DNA of 64,000 nt from assembly GCA_021209875.1 (NCBI GenBank), contig JAGYVD010000007.1:3968001-4032000 (forward strand), given 5' to 3'. Every line of letters starts with the position of its first letter. Within the stretch, counting starts at the first letter, position 1. The notes below the pieces were generated by a model, which worked only from the letters and a program-made list of their open reading frames with translations, did no database searches and was not told the origin of the DNA. A program made the translations under genes and the position numbers. Origin of the DNA: Rosellinia necatrix. Lineage: Eukaryota > Ascomycota > Sordariomycetes > Xylariales > Xylariaceae. Below are positions 11,554 to 22,643 of the stretch, piece by piece.

Positions 11554-12594
11554 ATGCGTTTCTCTTCCGCTGCCCTCGCTCTGGCGGCTGCTGTCGGCAT
11601 CGTGGATGCCGCCGCCGTCCCCGCCAACACTGGTATCAAGGGCTTCAACTATGGCGCCTTCTTCCTAAATCAGCAGGCAAAGGTGCAGTCAGACTTCGCC
11701 TACGAGTTTAACCGGGCGAAGTCATTACCTGGCACAAGTGGATGGGCAAACGCTCGCCTGTATACTATGGGTACGCCCCTCTCTCTCACTCTCTCTTACT
11801 CTCTCTCTTACTCTTGGCGAGGCGATAAACATAGCTAACAACGTCACCTAGTCCAATGGGGAACGAAGTCCGACATAGTATCAGCCATTCCAGCAGCGAT
11901 CGAGACGAATACCAAGCTGCTCCTCGGCCTCTGGATTTCCGGTGGCCCACAAGCCATTACCAACGAGATCACCGCCCTCAAGGCGGCCATCAGCAAGCAC
12001 GGCAGCAAGTTCACAAATCTAGTCGTTGGTATTTCGGTCGGTAGCGAGGACCTATACAGAGACGCCGCGGGCGAGGTGGGCACATCGGCAGCATACCTGG
12101 TCGACTGTATTAAGAAGGTGCGCGCCGCTGTCGCCGGCACGGCGCTGGCTGGCGTCCCCATCGGTCACGTCGACACCTACGACACATACCTCAACGGAAC
12201 CAACAAGGCCGTCATCCCCGCCATCGACTGGGTTGGCTTCGATGGCTACCCTTACTGGGAGGGCACCAAGGCCAACAGCATCAACGACGCCATGACTCGT
12301 TTCTACGACGGGTACGACAAGACCGTCAAGCTCGCCGGCAGCAAGCCCGTCTGGGTCACCGAGACCGGCTGGCCCATCACCGGCAAGAAGAACAACCTTG
12401 CCGTCCCCAGCGCCGCCAATGCCCGCATCTACTGGCAGAAGATCGCTTGCACCCTCATCCAGAAGAAGATCAACGTCTTCTGGTACGGTCTGCAGGAGTC
12501 CCAGTGGGGCACGGCCAGCCCCGACTTTGGCATCTACGGTCCTGGCGATCTGGGAACTCTCCAGCCCCGCCACTCACTTGCTTGTGTAAGCTAG
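11554..12594 (+). CDS. GH17 beta-1,3-glucanase/glucanosyltransferase, secreted
   Basis: Cell-wall glucanase of glycoside hydrolase family 17 (EglC/Bgl2/Scw family), acting on beta-1,3-glucan. Exons 11554-11770 and 11852-12594 give 319 residues, with the 81-nt intron in phase 1. The signal peptide is MRFSSAALALAAAVGIVDA. The mature start has the family motif GIKGFNYGAFF. Both catalytic glutamates are visible: proton donor E138 in VGSEDLY and nucleophile E243 in VTETGWP. The WVGFDGYPYWEG block is also typical. No Ser/Thr-rich linker or GPI signal follows, so it is probably a short secreted form. The stop follows a GTAAGC-like sequence, so a small extra 3' exon cannot be ruled out. Confidence 0.9.
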
Positions 12595-14136
12595 CCCCTG
12601 TCTTTTTTTGTTTTTGTTTCTTTTACTTATTAGTAAGTGATGCTAATAACTTGGAAGTAATCTGAGATTTAATTGGGACGGCGATTTGCACCCGCCGATG
12701 GATAGACAAAAAAAATTAAAGCATTGCATACTAGGAGCATTGGATTACCACCAGATACATAATATGTATACATGATTTTTAATACACTATTGAATCTCGT
12801 CCTGTCAGATTGACGACGTGGATATGGGCTGTGCTCAAGCATATGAACCATCACCCAAAAGTCTTGAATTCGCGGCTTTAGAAAAATGCAACCATGTGAG
12901 ACAGTGGCTTGCCTGTTACTGAGACATTGTGCAAATATGTTTTGTACCCCTGAATTTGTCATAATTGACGTTTACGCCTGTTAGTGTTCCCTGGTATTAA
13001 CTCCGAGACATGCACGAAGCTATATTTTGACTTCAATCGTCAATTAATGGGATCGTCTCATCACCAATATTCGCAACTTCGATTCTGCAACATAGCTACG
13101 CAGGACGCTTAGAGACCACGTCTTAGTACCTAATAGCACATCCTGATTCCGTGCCCTCAGTGGGAAGATCGGATACCGGAACTAATCGCACGGAAGATCG
13201 GCACACCCTTCCTCAACACACCCGCTTCTGAAATGGAACCCTAACTTAATTTCCACTAGTACAAAGCACGTTATAGGTTCGATAGGAGCTGTGGAACGGT
13301 CGATCCCAACGGCGTCGCTGTTGATTTAAGCTTAGAGAGATGCTGTGCATGGGAAAACAACGATTTGGACTAGCAAGTGCTACCAAGCCCTATTTCCAAC
13401 TCGTCATTCTGGGCACACCCCTTTCCGATCCTGGCAGGTTTCCGGCGATAGGATTGGTGTGGTCGAACTTTAATCAGTACGAGATCCCGAGATGCATCCC
13501 GAGCTGCCGGATCGCCCAACTGCCTTATCCTGATCCCACCCTCCACTAAGACCAGGTCTCGGGAACAAAGATCAAGCAGCCTGCGGCCCCGTCATCTAAG
13601 ACAAATGAGTGTTGTGACAAAGCCGCAAACCTCGCAGAATACCAGTAGCCTTTCCGTTATGCACCGGTCCTGGAGTTGCAGAGCCAGCCTAGCACACCCC
13701 CTTATCACATGACGCGCAGAGGCTTTTGATGATTATCTGGCGGCCTCTCAAATCGCCGACGCATGGCAAAGCGCCATATGGGCTGCTGGTCTATTCTATC
13801 GACTGCTACTCAAATTGAGCTGCTCAATAAAGCGCTCACGGCTATCAACATAATTTCTAGTCTAATAGAATCAGCCCCCAACTGCCACATCGGCGCTGTG
13901 CTCGCATTCATAGCGTCATGGATCCAAGCTGCGGGAATCAATTTTATAGGTTTCTAATTTTAAAGGAAGCAAGCGCCGGGAGAAATTAGCTACTGGCCCG
14001 GGTCCAGCGCCTAGCGGAACGAAATGTATAGATAAGAAGAATGCTTTGATGGCGTGGCATGAGGGCCAGAATATCTCTGTGAACTGGCACTCGTTCAGAC
14101 AGGTACTTGCGACTTGCACACTACCAAAACAACAAC

Positions 14137-14155
14137 TAAGACAGACAGACAGACT

Positions 14156-14186
<31 letters not shown>
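14137..14186. repeat. GACA tetranucleotide microsatellite
   Basis: About eleven GACA/GACT units in the spacer upstream of the aldolase-like gene. Confidence 0.85.
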
Positions 14187-15571
14187 CGGCAAAATAGTAT
14201 TTATGAGCAGGTGCGAGGAGCACGAGATAAACGTTATAAGCGAGGGCCCGAGGACCTGCATATACCTAGCTACACCTTGGCCTGAAGTCCTTTTGGAGGG
14301 GGCTGCTCCGCCAACGGGGAACTCGAGTATGCGATCGACAAAGCTAGGTTCGCTCAACTCATTCAGAATACCGTGACAGATGAAAAGGGAAAAAAAAAAA
14401 AAATAACAAGGGCGAAGCTAGGCTTAAACCGTACAGCGGCCAGGCCCTCCTTGACCTAGTCGACAGTCCAAAACTAGTTACCACTCGGACCACTTGGACC
14501 TCATCATCGCACGGGGCCGGCTCGACCGCTTAGTGGGACAGCTCGATCCCAAACAGAAGGTGGATGTCGGGCTGCAGCAGGCCGGCCTCGCCACCGGCCC
14601 TTGGCATCGCGGGCAGAGGCGCGGCGGCGGCGGCCCTGGAGTGATAGTAGCGGCTGGGGGGTCAGCGGGCTTGCTGGCATCGCGAGGCTATGATGGACGG
14701 GGAAGGCTTTAACGGCGTCCACTCGTCACAAGCATTGAGCAGTCCGATATCAGACCTCGGTAGGGGGGGGGATCTGTGTACTGCGAGTTGTCATATGTTT
14801 TATACCTGAGCCACAGGCCGTGGGCTAGTCGCTGTAAGGGTCGCTTTTGGTGGCGTCTTTAGAGCAGCCGTTTGCCACTGTCAAATCCAACATCTACATT
14901 ACCAACAGGGCACACCGCGCAGTGTAAATAGCATGTATTCTGGGGGGGAGCGTGAGCCTAATACGGGTCGCTTTCGGTACGAGGCCGCAGCTAAAGGTGT
15001 AGACAACGTATGCTTATCCTTTAGCGTCGAATTCGGTACGTAGTCGGGCCTAAAAAGCTAGCCGGAAAAGTGCCCTACGCTATGTATGCTATCTACCGAC
15101 TGGAAAAAACCTAATCTTTCTCTGGTGGCCTGTTGCTATCGGGTGGTGGGTGGGACGAATTTGGGGCTATTTCGAGCCCAATATGCCTGAAAGTTGGAGT
15201 TGTAGAAGGGGAAGTTAGGTGGTGGAGCCCTGACCCTAGTAGAACCCAATCATTGACGTAACAGTGCATTTTCGCTCGGCATTATCCCGAAATGCCAGCC
15301 GGTACCCTCCTTATACCCTGATAGCGCATCTGCAGTCCCTCATTTGAACCCCGCGACACGAAAACGTGGGGGTCCCCAGGTGTGTAGCCAATACTATTCA
15401 ATGGGCAGAGTTATTCTAGGTTTGTGATGCTCCGATCTCTTTCACCCGGTCACCTACTTATCCCGATAAGGCATATGGCCGCTTAATACACCAGACACGT
15501 GAATATAAGTCTCGTCTGTTAGAATCCCGAGAGAGGGAACATCTATTCTATCCTGTCTATCTATCTAGCGA

Positions 15572-15602
15572 ACCGACCGACCGACTGACCGACCGACCGA
15601 TC
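15572..15602. repeat. GACC-rich run in the aldolase 5' region
   Basis: Repeats of CCGACCGA/CTGACCGA ending about 35 bp before the ATG at 15636. It is probably 5' UTR. Confidence 0.7.
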
Positions 15603-15635
15603 AACCGGCCGGCCGAACCCTAGAACACAGAAACC

Positions 15636-16763
15636 ATGGCGGCGGCGGCGGTGCCACCCCCGGGGATCTACGTGCCGGTGCCGACGTTCTTCGTGGGCAA
15701 GCAGGCGGCGGGCTACGACGCGGCCGCGGCGCCGCCGGACGCGGAGGCGCAGGCGGCGCACGCGCTGTACCTCGCGCGGGCGGGGATCCGGGGGCTCGTG
15801 GTCCTCGGCAGCACGGGGGAGGCGGTGCACCTGACGGACGCGGAGCGCGGGGCGGTGCTCGCCGGCGTGCGCGCCGCCCTCGACCGCGCCGGCTTCCCGG
15901 ACTACCCCATCCTCGCGGGCACGGCGACCCAGGGCATCGAGGACACGCTCGCGCAGCTGCGCGCCGCCCGCGACGCCGGCGCCCAGTGGGGCATGTGCCT
16001 CGCCCCGGGCTACTTCGCCGGCGCGAGCACCCAGGAGGGCATCGTCCGCTGGTTCACGGCCATCGCGGATCGGAGTCCCATCCCGATATTGATGTAAGCC
16101 GTTCCCCCTTCCCCCCCCCCTGCGCCCCATCCGGGGTGTTTTCGCCTCGCATCCCAGCCCCTTTTCTCCCCCCCCACCCCCCCCTCCGTGTGGGGTTTGC
16201 GACGACCGACGCTGCTGACGAACGACCGCAGATACTACTACCCGGGCGTCTCCAACAACGTCAAGATCACGCCGGCGACCTTCGAGGCGCTGGCGGCGCA
16301 CCCGAACATCGTCGGCTGCAAGCTCTCGCACGGCGACGTCTCGGCGCACGCGCAGATCGCGTCGAGCCCGGCCGTCGACCACGCGCGGTTCCGCACCTTC
16401 ACGGGGCTCGGGCAGCAGCTGCTGCCCGCCGTGGCCGTCGGCGGCGCCGGCGCCATCGACGGGTGCGCCGGCTTCTTCCCCAAGACCGTCGTGCGCCTGT
16501 ACGAGCTGTCCGCGCGGCCGCGGCCGACCGACGCCGAGCTCGCCGAGCGCCGCCGCCTGCAGTTCAAGGTCAGCCGCGTCGAGGAGCTCGTCGCCCGCTT
16601 CGGCACCGTCGGCATCAAGGAGGCCGTCAGCCGCCTCAGGGGCTTCGGCGACCGGGACGGCACCCGCCTGCCGCTCCACGGCGGCATCCCCGGCGGCGAC
16701 GCCGAGTGGGCGAACTGGGAGGCCATCGCGAACAGCGTGCAGGAAGAGGAGGATAGGCTGTAG
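15636..16763 (+). CDS. DHDPS/N-acetylneuraminate-lyase superfamily aldolase
   Basis: A class I, Schiff-base-forming aldolase of the DapA superfamily. Exons 15636-16093 and 16232-16763 give 329 residues, with the phase-2 intron closing exactly. Visible motifs: GSTGEAVHL (residues 58-66; the GxxGE substrate carboxylate loop), ILIYYYPG (Tyr154) and GCKLSHGD (Lys183, the expected Schiff-base lysine). Fungal members include 2-keto-3-deoxy-L-galactonate aldolase of the pectin/galacturonate pathway and 4-hydroxy-2-oxoglutarate-type aldolases; which one this is cannot be decided from sequence alone. Lysine synthesis is unlikely because ascomycetes use the aminoadipate route. The gene is strikingly GC-rich, with almost every codon ending in G or C, unlike most neighbours. 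A long antisense ORF across it is a GC-bias shadow. Confidence 0.85.
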
Positions 16764-18066
16764 CGAATCGCGTGGTGGATCGCCGGTCGTCGGTCGATGG
16801 GCGTGTTGCTTGGGCCACCCTGTCGGATGGTATGGATCTTCGCCGTGGCGCATTGTAATTGGCGTTTATTCTTGAGCACCGATATATTCTCGTGACGATC
16901 CTTAACCAAGTCTCTCTAATCACATCGTACGCATCGGTCTTATTCCGCTGCTCACTCTCTCGCTCGCTAGATGTGACAATCTGCTGCTGAATTTGAGCCT
17001 CACGCCTGCATGCATGTACATACCTACTGGTCTACAGGTAAGCAAAAGGCCGTCTGGCTGATTAGGGGTTGGATGTGACCATACCATGTCACTGCATATG
17101 TATCGGATTCCTACCCCAACTGCCCGCCACATCACTAAATTAGGGGGTTGGATAATCATGAGCGGCCAGCCCGAAAAACCTTTCATCGATGAGGGGGTTT
17201 GCACACCTTTTCTTTTTACTTTTTACTTTTTTTTTTCGTGAATTGAGTGAAGAGTAGGACCGTCTCTAGCCCCGAATATGGCAGACGTTACACCTCTAGG
17301 TTCACCGGTATATGTATATGCGGCCAAGCGGCAGCAGCACACAACCCACGTTACGTTATTGCTTATGATCGGCAATGCTTGAACTGGATATAACGAAGTA
17401 TTGGGTGCCACTTTCTTACATTGCCGGTCTATAATGCCTCGGAACGCACATCGGCAGGTTCTAAGCTCATGCATCCAGCTGAAAGGATCCTGGCCAGGTT
17501 ATAGTACACTATGGTTCCTGCTGCCCACAGTATAGCGGCGCCAATTTGCAGTGTATCATGCGGGCCATTCCGCGAACAGAAGAAGAGCGCCCGTGGCTTG
17601 CAATTACCGGATCCACGTCGAGGATATGGGGTTACCAACCAGAAATATCAGGTCACAGGCTTGGGCGCGAGCGGGTTGGCTGCATCGGTCGGCGACCTGT
17701 TGGACCTCCAAACGTGCTTTCTTTCTCACGGTCCCCAATTGTGGGTGGACATTCGGCTTTGTTACTGGCGGATGGCTATCGTTAGGTTGACGGCGCTCTC
17801 TTTTGGGGGGGTCGCATGCATCGGAGTCCTATAATACCACTGTGGGTTTTCAGCTGAACAGTTGTCAAGTCGTAGCAAGCTGTTTACGCAATACTAGTGT
17901 AAGCGCAGAGCCTAGGAGGGGCTCCCGGTGAGGCTCTGCGGCCCCCAACTGCCTATTCGTTTAGGTCAATCTTATATTTAAGAGCGTTGGTGGAAGAGGG
18001 ATTGCTCCAGAATTTGCTTTACAACCTGAACTGAGGCGTCGCGTCAGTGAGATTTCAGCTGCAATA
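16764..18066. other. Intergenic region with one perfect hairpin
   Basis: About 1.3 kb. ORFs at 17429-17834 have no family features. A perfect 10-bp stem lies at 17904-17940. No other feature is supported. Confidence 0.55.
17904..17940. repeat. Perfect 10-bp stem-loop
   Basis: Arms CGCAGAGCCT (17904-17913) and AGGCTCTGCG (17931-17940) are exact reverse complements. The 17-nt loop itself contains a GGAG/CTCC pair. It is located about 130 bp upstream of the CorA-like gene start. Confidence 0.8.
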
Positions 18067-21000
18067 ATGGGTCACAACACAACTTCCTGCCTTAGCGCAG
18101 AAGACCATCACAACGCGATAACGGATCATTTGATCCATTACTTTGGATGTCTTTCAATCACCGAAAGAAAGGAATTCCGAACTGACGAGCACAAAGTCTG
18201 GGTAGCCGAGTGTGAGCACCAAAAACAATTGGCCGCCAAACGAGGCATTCTCAAAACACGCGATGAGATTGAGACAGAGGCGAAGACGAAAACAGACGCC
18301 ATACGGAAACGCTGGATTGGCGATTTTGACAAGGAAGAAGAGCGGATCGAATTGCTTCGCAGAACCCTTGAAAAAAATAACCTTACTCAAGAAGTAGACA
18401 CATGGCGCAAGACTCTTGGGGGATGCTGCCTTGGACAGGAAGTAGATATGTGTCCCAGAACCCCTAAAAAGGCCAATCTTGTTCAGGAAGTAGATAAGTG
18501 TCGTGAGGCATGGCGGAACTCTCCTAAGTATAGATCGAGTTCTGTTAGGCCACCAAAACCTGACCAGACATCAACAGAGCCCAATCCCGACCCCCGCAAT
18601 TACATACCAGAAGAAGATGTATCTGTTGGTGTTATACGTTTCAAGGATGGCAAACCATTTGACAAGGAATCCGACCTACTCGGGAAGTTTCCGAATCAGA
18701 AGACCAATGTCCAGTCGCTCTTGTATAAGGGACATACAGACAAACCCGAAGAAAACCTATTACATAAGGATCGGATAGGTAGCAATTCTACCGAAATTCG
18801 ATACTTTCATATCCCATCAAATAACATGATGGTAAGTGCAGCTACGATGGCCACAATTAATGAGTTAGCTAACCATAGTTAATAGTGGGCAGAGGTATGT
18901 CAAGTTGATTTGGCAGTATCGCTCATTCTCTAACTTGGCACTCAGAAGGCAATCAGCAGGTATTTCGGTGAAGAACCACCGAAATTTGACTCCTTCAAAA
19001 GACAATTAGGGCGCCAAGATACAACCAAGGCATCCATAATCCTCCAAGACCGCTACTGGCGTGGTCAGTTCCATGGTGACGAGGGATGCCCTCCCCATGC
19101 CAGGTATATGTCACCAATGTGTGAGACGATATTATCTAGCAAGAGAGCAATGGAGATAGAGCCAAATAACTTGGTGCTTTTCGTGAGTAAAGTACCTCAA
19201 ATAGGCTTTATGAAAGCAATCATTGACTGATAATCCCCAGATGCCATACCTCCATTGGGAAACCTCGAAAAAAAGACTATATTTTGCATCAGAGATGGAG
19301 GGTATTGTCACTACGCAATCTGAAAAGAAGAAGAAAAAGGAGGAGAGGGATAAAATCGCGCGGGTGGGCGAGAGGAAAGGCCCAAACGCAACAGATGAGG
19401 ATCCCGCGCCCGAACAGAGCGCTACAAAGGGGAATACATGTAAGCTCAACCGCTTTGTTCGTAACAAAAGCTAACGTAGTATATTTTCAAAGGGCTCAAA
19501 ACCAAATTTCGTACTATGACAGGCCTTGGGCCTAAAACACCCAAGATAGACCTCCGGAATGAGGAAGTAACGAAGGACAATTTCATCTCTAGAGTGGCAT
19601 TTGCCGCCCTTAAACGACCACGGTTTAAAATTGGGTCACCTTTGGCAAAGTACCTCATGGCTGCGTCAAAGCTGCATGAAGAGATGGCCAACTATAGGGA
19701 TAAGATGCTCTTGCACAAATATCTTCCAGAAAACCCACCACTTCACCCACGCAGAACGCTTGACCAAGCATTCTATTCGACGCTCCAAACAACCAAAGAC
19801 AGAGACTGTGACCAAGTTGTATTCCGCGGTACAACAGCGAAACCCGAAGACTTCCACTATTATGATATCAATGCCAAAAAATGGGCAGTCCACGATGAGT
19901 ACAATATTCCGCGTCCCTGCCCAGTATGTACTGTCAATATCCAGAAGCTATCACGGGTCATTATGGTAGACCAGCTGTGGATGTGGATTTTGGACGCGAA
20001 CACAATTATCACTTGCTTTCCCAAACGATATGGAGCGAACAAAAACGATGCCTCAGGCATTCATAAATCCATCAGATCTCGAGTTGACGAAATTGGGGAT
20101 ATCCATACGGTCTTTGAGCTCGGTCTCATAATTCTTGACGAATGTTCGAAGACATTTTTCAACAGGACCAAAACCCTCGACAGACGCCCACAGGTTATAA
20201 ACGAATTTTCCAGGGCGATTGGGAAAATTGTAAGTTCTGATTTGATTTCCCAACGAACCCGACTAACCTTTATAAAAGATGCACCAGCAAACCGTCGCCT
20301 TCAATCGGCTTTGGTGGTGGACCGAGCAGGCGAAGTTACTATATGGTGCTGAAGGTTACACCGACACATCAAATCTTCATATGACACTTCTCGACATTCA
20401 TCCGGAAGGCCAGTTAGCTAAAGAGATCGAAGATGTTATAGAGGAATTGGACATCATGTTGCATCTTGCAAATACTCACGATGACATCCTGAAGAAATAC
20501 ATCGAACAAGTAATGCAGATTCTCGACCCGGATGACGAATTCAAGACACAAAAAGGCGTCAAAAAAAAGAAGAAACTCGAGGCCGATGCATCTCTATCTA
20601 AGACGGAGATGGAAAGAAAGAAGGCTTACCAATGCTTCAAGCAGAAAGCCAACGAAGGCCAAGCGAGAGCAGGGGATTGTATCAAGGAGCTCAAAGACCT
20701 ACGTGAGAGTGCTAAGAAAACAGGCCAAGATGTGAGAAAACAATGTCACACACAAACGATACAGCGGCAGAGTCACTAATCATTGCTTCTATCATATATA
20801 GGTTCAGAACTTATTGCAGATGAAGCAGCAGCAGGCGAGCGTCTTCCAAGCGTGGCAAGCTATGAAGCAATCCGATGAGACAATGAAGCAAGGTCGTTCG
20901 ATCATGACTTTCACCCTCATCACTATCGTATTTGTGAGTATATCCTTTTCGAGAAATTAGATTGAATGATGAAACGGTTCTCTGATGTGTCTTAGTTGCC

Positions 21001-21640
21001 TTTATCATTTCTATCTAGCTTGTTTGGCATGAACAATAAAGAATTTGGGGACAATGCCTGGTCCATCTCCCAACAAATACTTTACATATGTAAGTCGCTA
21101 TATACCATATGCGCTCCTGTCTGTTGCGTTTCTCGGCCATTGCTCCTTGAAAATATGCATTAGTATTAACTTTATCCAGTCACTATCTCTGCGGGGGTCG
21201 TGTTCCTCAGCCTTTTGTTCGCCTTTAGTGACAGAACCAGGGCGTTTATCTGGTCACATTACGTACGATTCTCCACGGCGGCGGCCGTGAAACTGAGAAT
21301 TTATGATATATACCTCGAAAGGCCAACCGAACGCATCTACGATGAGGCTGCAAGTAAGATTTATAGGGTGAAGAACGAGAGGCGGAAGGTATATTTTGCG
21401 CAGAAGGGCTTCAAGAGAGGGGAGCTAGAGAGAGAGAGAGAGGAGAGGGAGCGGGAAGAGCAAGAAGAAAGAGGTCGAGAAGAAGAACAAAATGGGGAAA
21501 TATCCGCGGGGGAACAGCTAGAGAAACAAAATAAGAGGAGCTGGGGGATTCGGAATAGGGGGGTTGGGAATAGGATGGAACGTGGTGCGCCGTTAGGTGA
21601 CTTGGAGAACGGGGTACTGGATACGAAAGGCACCAGCTGA
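18067..21640 (+). CDS. CorA-like two-TM membrane protein (fungal ZntB/CorA-type family), intact
   Basis: Nine exons: 18067-18831, 18886-18894, 18946-19182, 19241-19439, 19493-20229, 20279-20731, 20802-20933, 20996-21089, 21180-21640. They sum to 3087 nt (1028 residues) with every phase matching. The large soluble part contains blocks I associate with fungal CorA-like proteins: WAEKAISRYFGEE, RYWRGQFHGDEG..HARYMSPMC, MPYLHWETSKKR, RRTLDQAFYSTL, MVDQLWMWILD and TCFPKRYG. The C-terminus has two membrane helices (about 835-856 and 871-890), the first ending in the CorA signature GMN (residues 855-857). After TM2 comes a charged, Glu/Arg-rich tail. CorA proteins are pentameric Mg2+/Zn2+ channels; transport by this protein is inference. 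Exon 2 is a 9-nt microexon (codons W-A-E). The gene converges on a second CorA-like gene. Confidence 0.88.
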
Positions 21641-22643
21641 CACAGCCGTCACTCGCACTGGCTGTTCCAACAACTACTCCATGATTGTTTGGTTTTCTTT
21701 TTATTTCCTTTTTCAGCCGATTTATTTTATTGGAACGATCTTATCCCAGTTAGTTCTGTACTTGCCGTGAGAGGTCTGGAATCCTTTATTTTATAGTATC
21801 GCCCCCAAATGCATAGTAGTCCCAGTCACATTATTCTAAATGCAACGCTATACCACAACACCACTAAACGTATAATGTTGTCAAGTCGAGCACTTGACCG
21901 CTTGCATCCACTTATATACCGTCAGCCATACCGCGATACTTATATTCTTATACAAGATCAACAAGATCAACACTCTCTAATCAAGACCATGATCGAAAGT
22001 ATGCTTATCACGTCCTCGGAAAGCTCCTCCTCCGCCTTTGAGTTGGTTCTATCACTGGCACATCATCGTTGCGACAGAACTCCATCGGTGCCATTACTAC
22101 GTAAATCGTATTATTTCAAGACAATAAATGTTTGGATGTCCGCATATTTTCTAACAAGTATACGTTAATATTATACCACATATTGGTTTCGATCATTCTA
22201 CGATTGCCACCCTTGTACTGTGCTGTGTATTGTTGCGTGCCAACGTCCATTCCTTTTTCTGCTCGCTGCTCGGCATGACCCCCTAACCCGCTAACTAATA
22301 ACTAATCTGCTAGTGCCTAGAAAACCCCGCCAAGAATCGCTCAGGAGACAACTCTCCCTATATGTCACTCTGCAGGGAAAGACTCTAAAGATGCATATTA
22401 CGGGATACCTAAATCGTAGAGGATGAATTTTAAATGAACTTCGAAAGCAGAGAAAACATGTGTTGTGCCTATAACAACCACTAATAGCAACATTGAAGAA
22501 ATATTAGAGCAGTTACCATGTGGCTAATGAGACGACATGGTGATTTCATATCCAAGGTGGTATCGCATCAACACATGTGCTGCCGGACTCTGCGTGGGGT
22601 GTAATATTATTACTATATGTTCCTAGTAACATGATATTCCTAG
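21641..22643. other. Spacer between the 3' ends of the two CorA-like genes
   Basis: About 1 kb of AT-rich sequence. A 119-codon ORF (21809-22168) has no family features. No further gene is supported. Confidence 0.55.

Larger units (their letters stand above)
12595..15635. other. Long gene-poor spacer
   Basis: About 3 kb without a supported gene. ORFs such as 13340-13549, 13763-13957 and 14494-14712 carry no recognisable family. It holds a GACA microsatellite (14137-14186), a G-run near 14763 and a GACC-rich run just upstream of the aldolase ATG (about 15572-15602). Degraded mobile DNA is possible, but I cannot identify any. Confidence 0.55.

Noticed and set aside
12595..15635. Degraded retrotransposon
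   Set aside because: The spacer looks like decayed DNA, but I could not find reverse transcriptase, integrase or transposase motifs, terminal repeats or target duplications.
15561..16853. A 430-codon minus-strand ORF across the aldolase gene
   Set aside because: It is the antisense shadow of a very GC-rich coding region. It is rich in Arg/Gly/Ala with no motif, while the plus strand has a complete DapA-family protein with a matched intron.
21809..22168. 119-codon ORF between the CorA-like genes
   Set aside because: AT-rich and featureless, and located between two convergent 3' ends.
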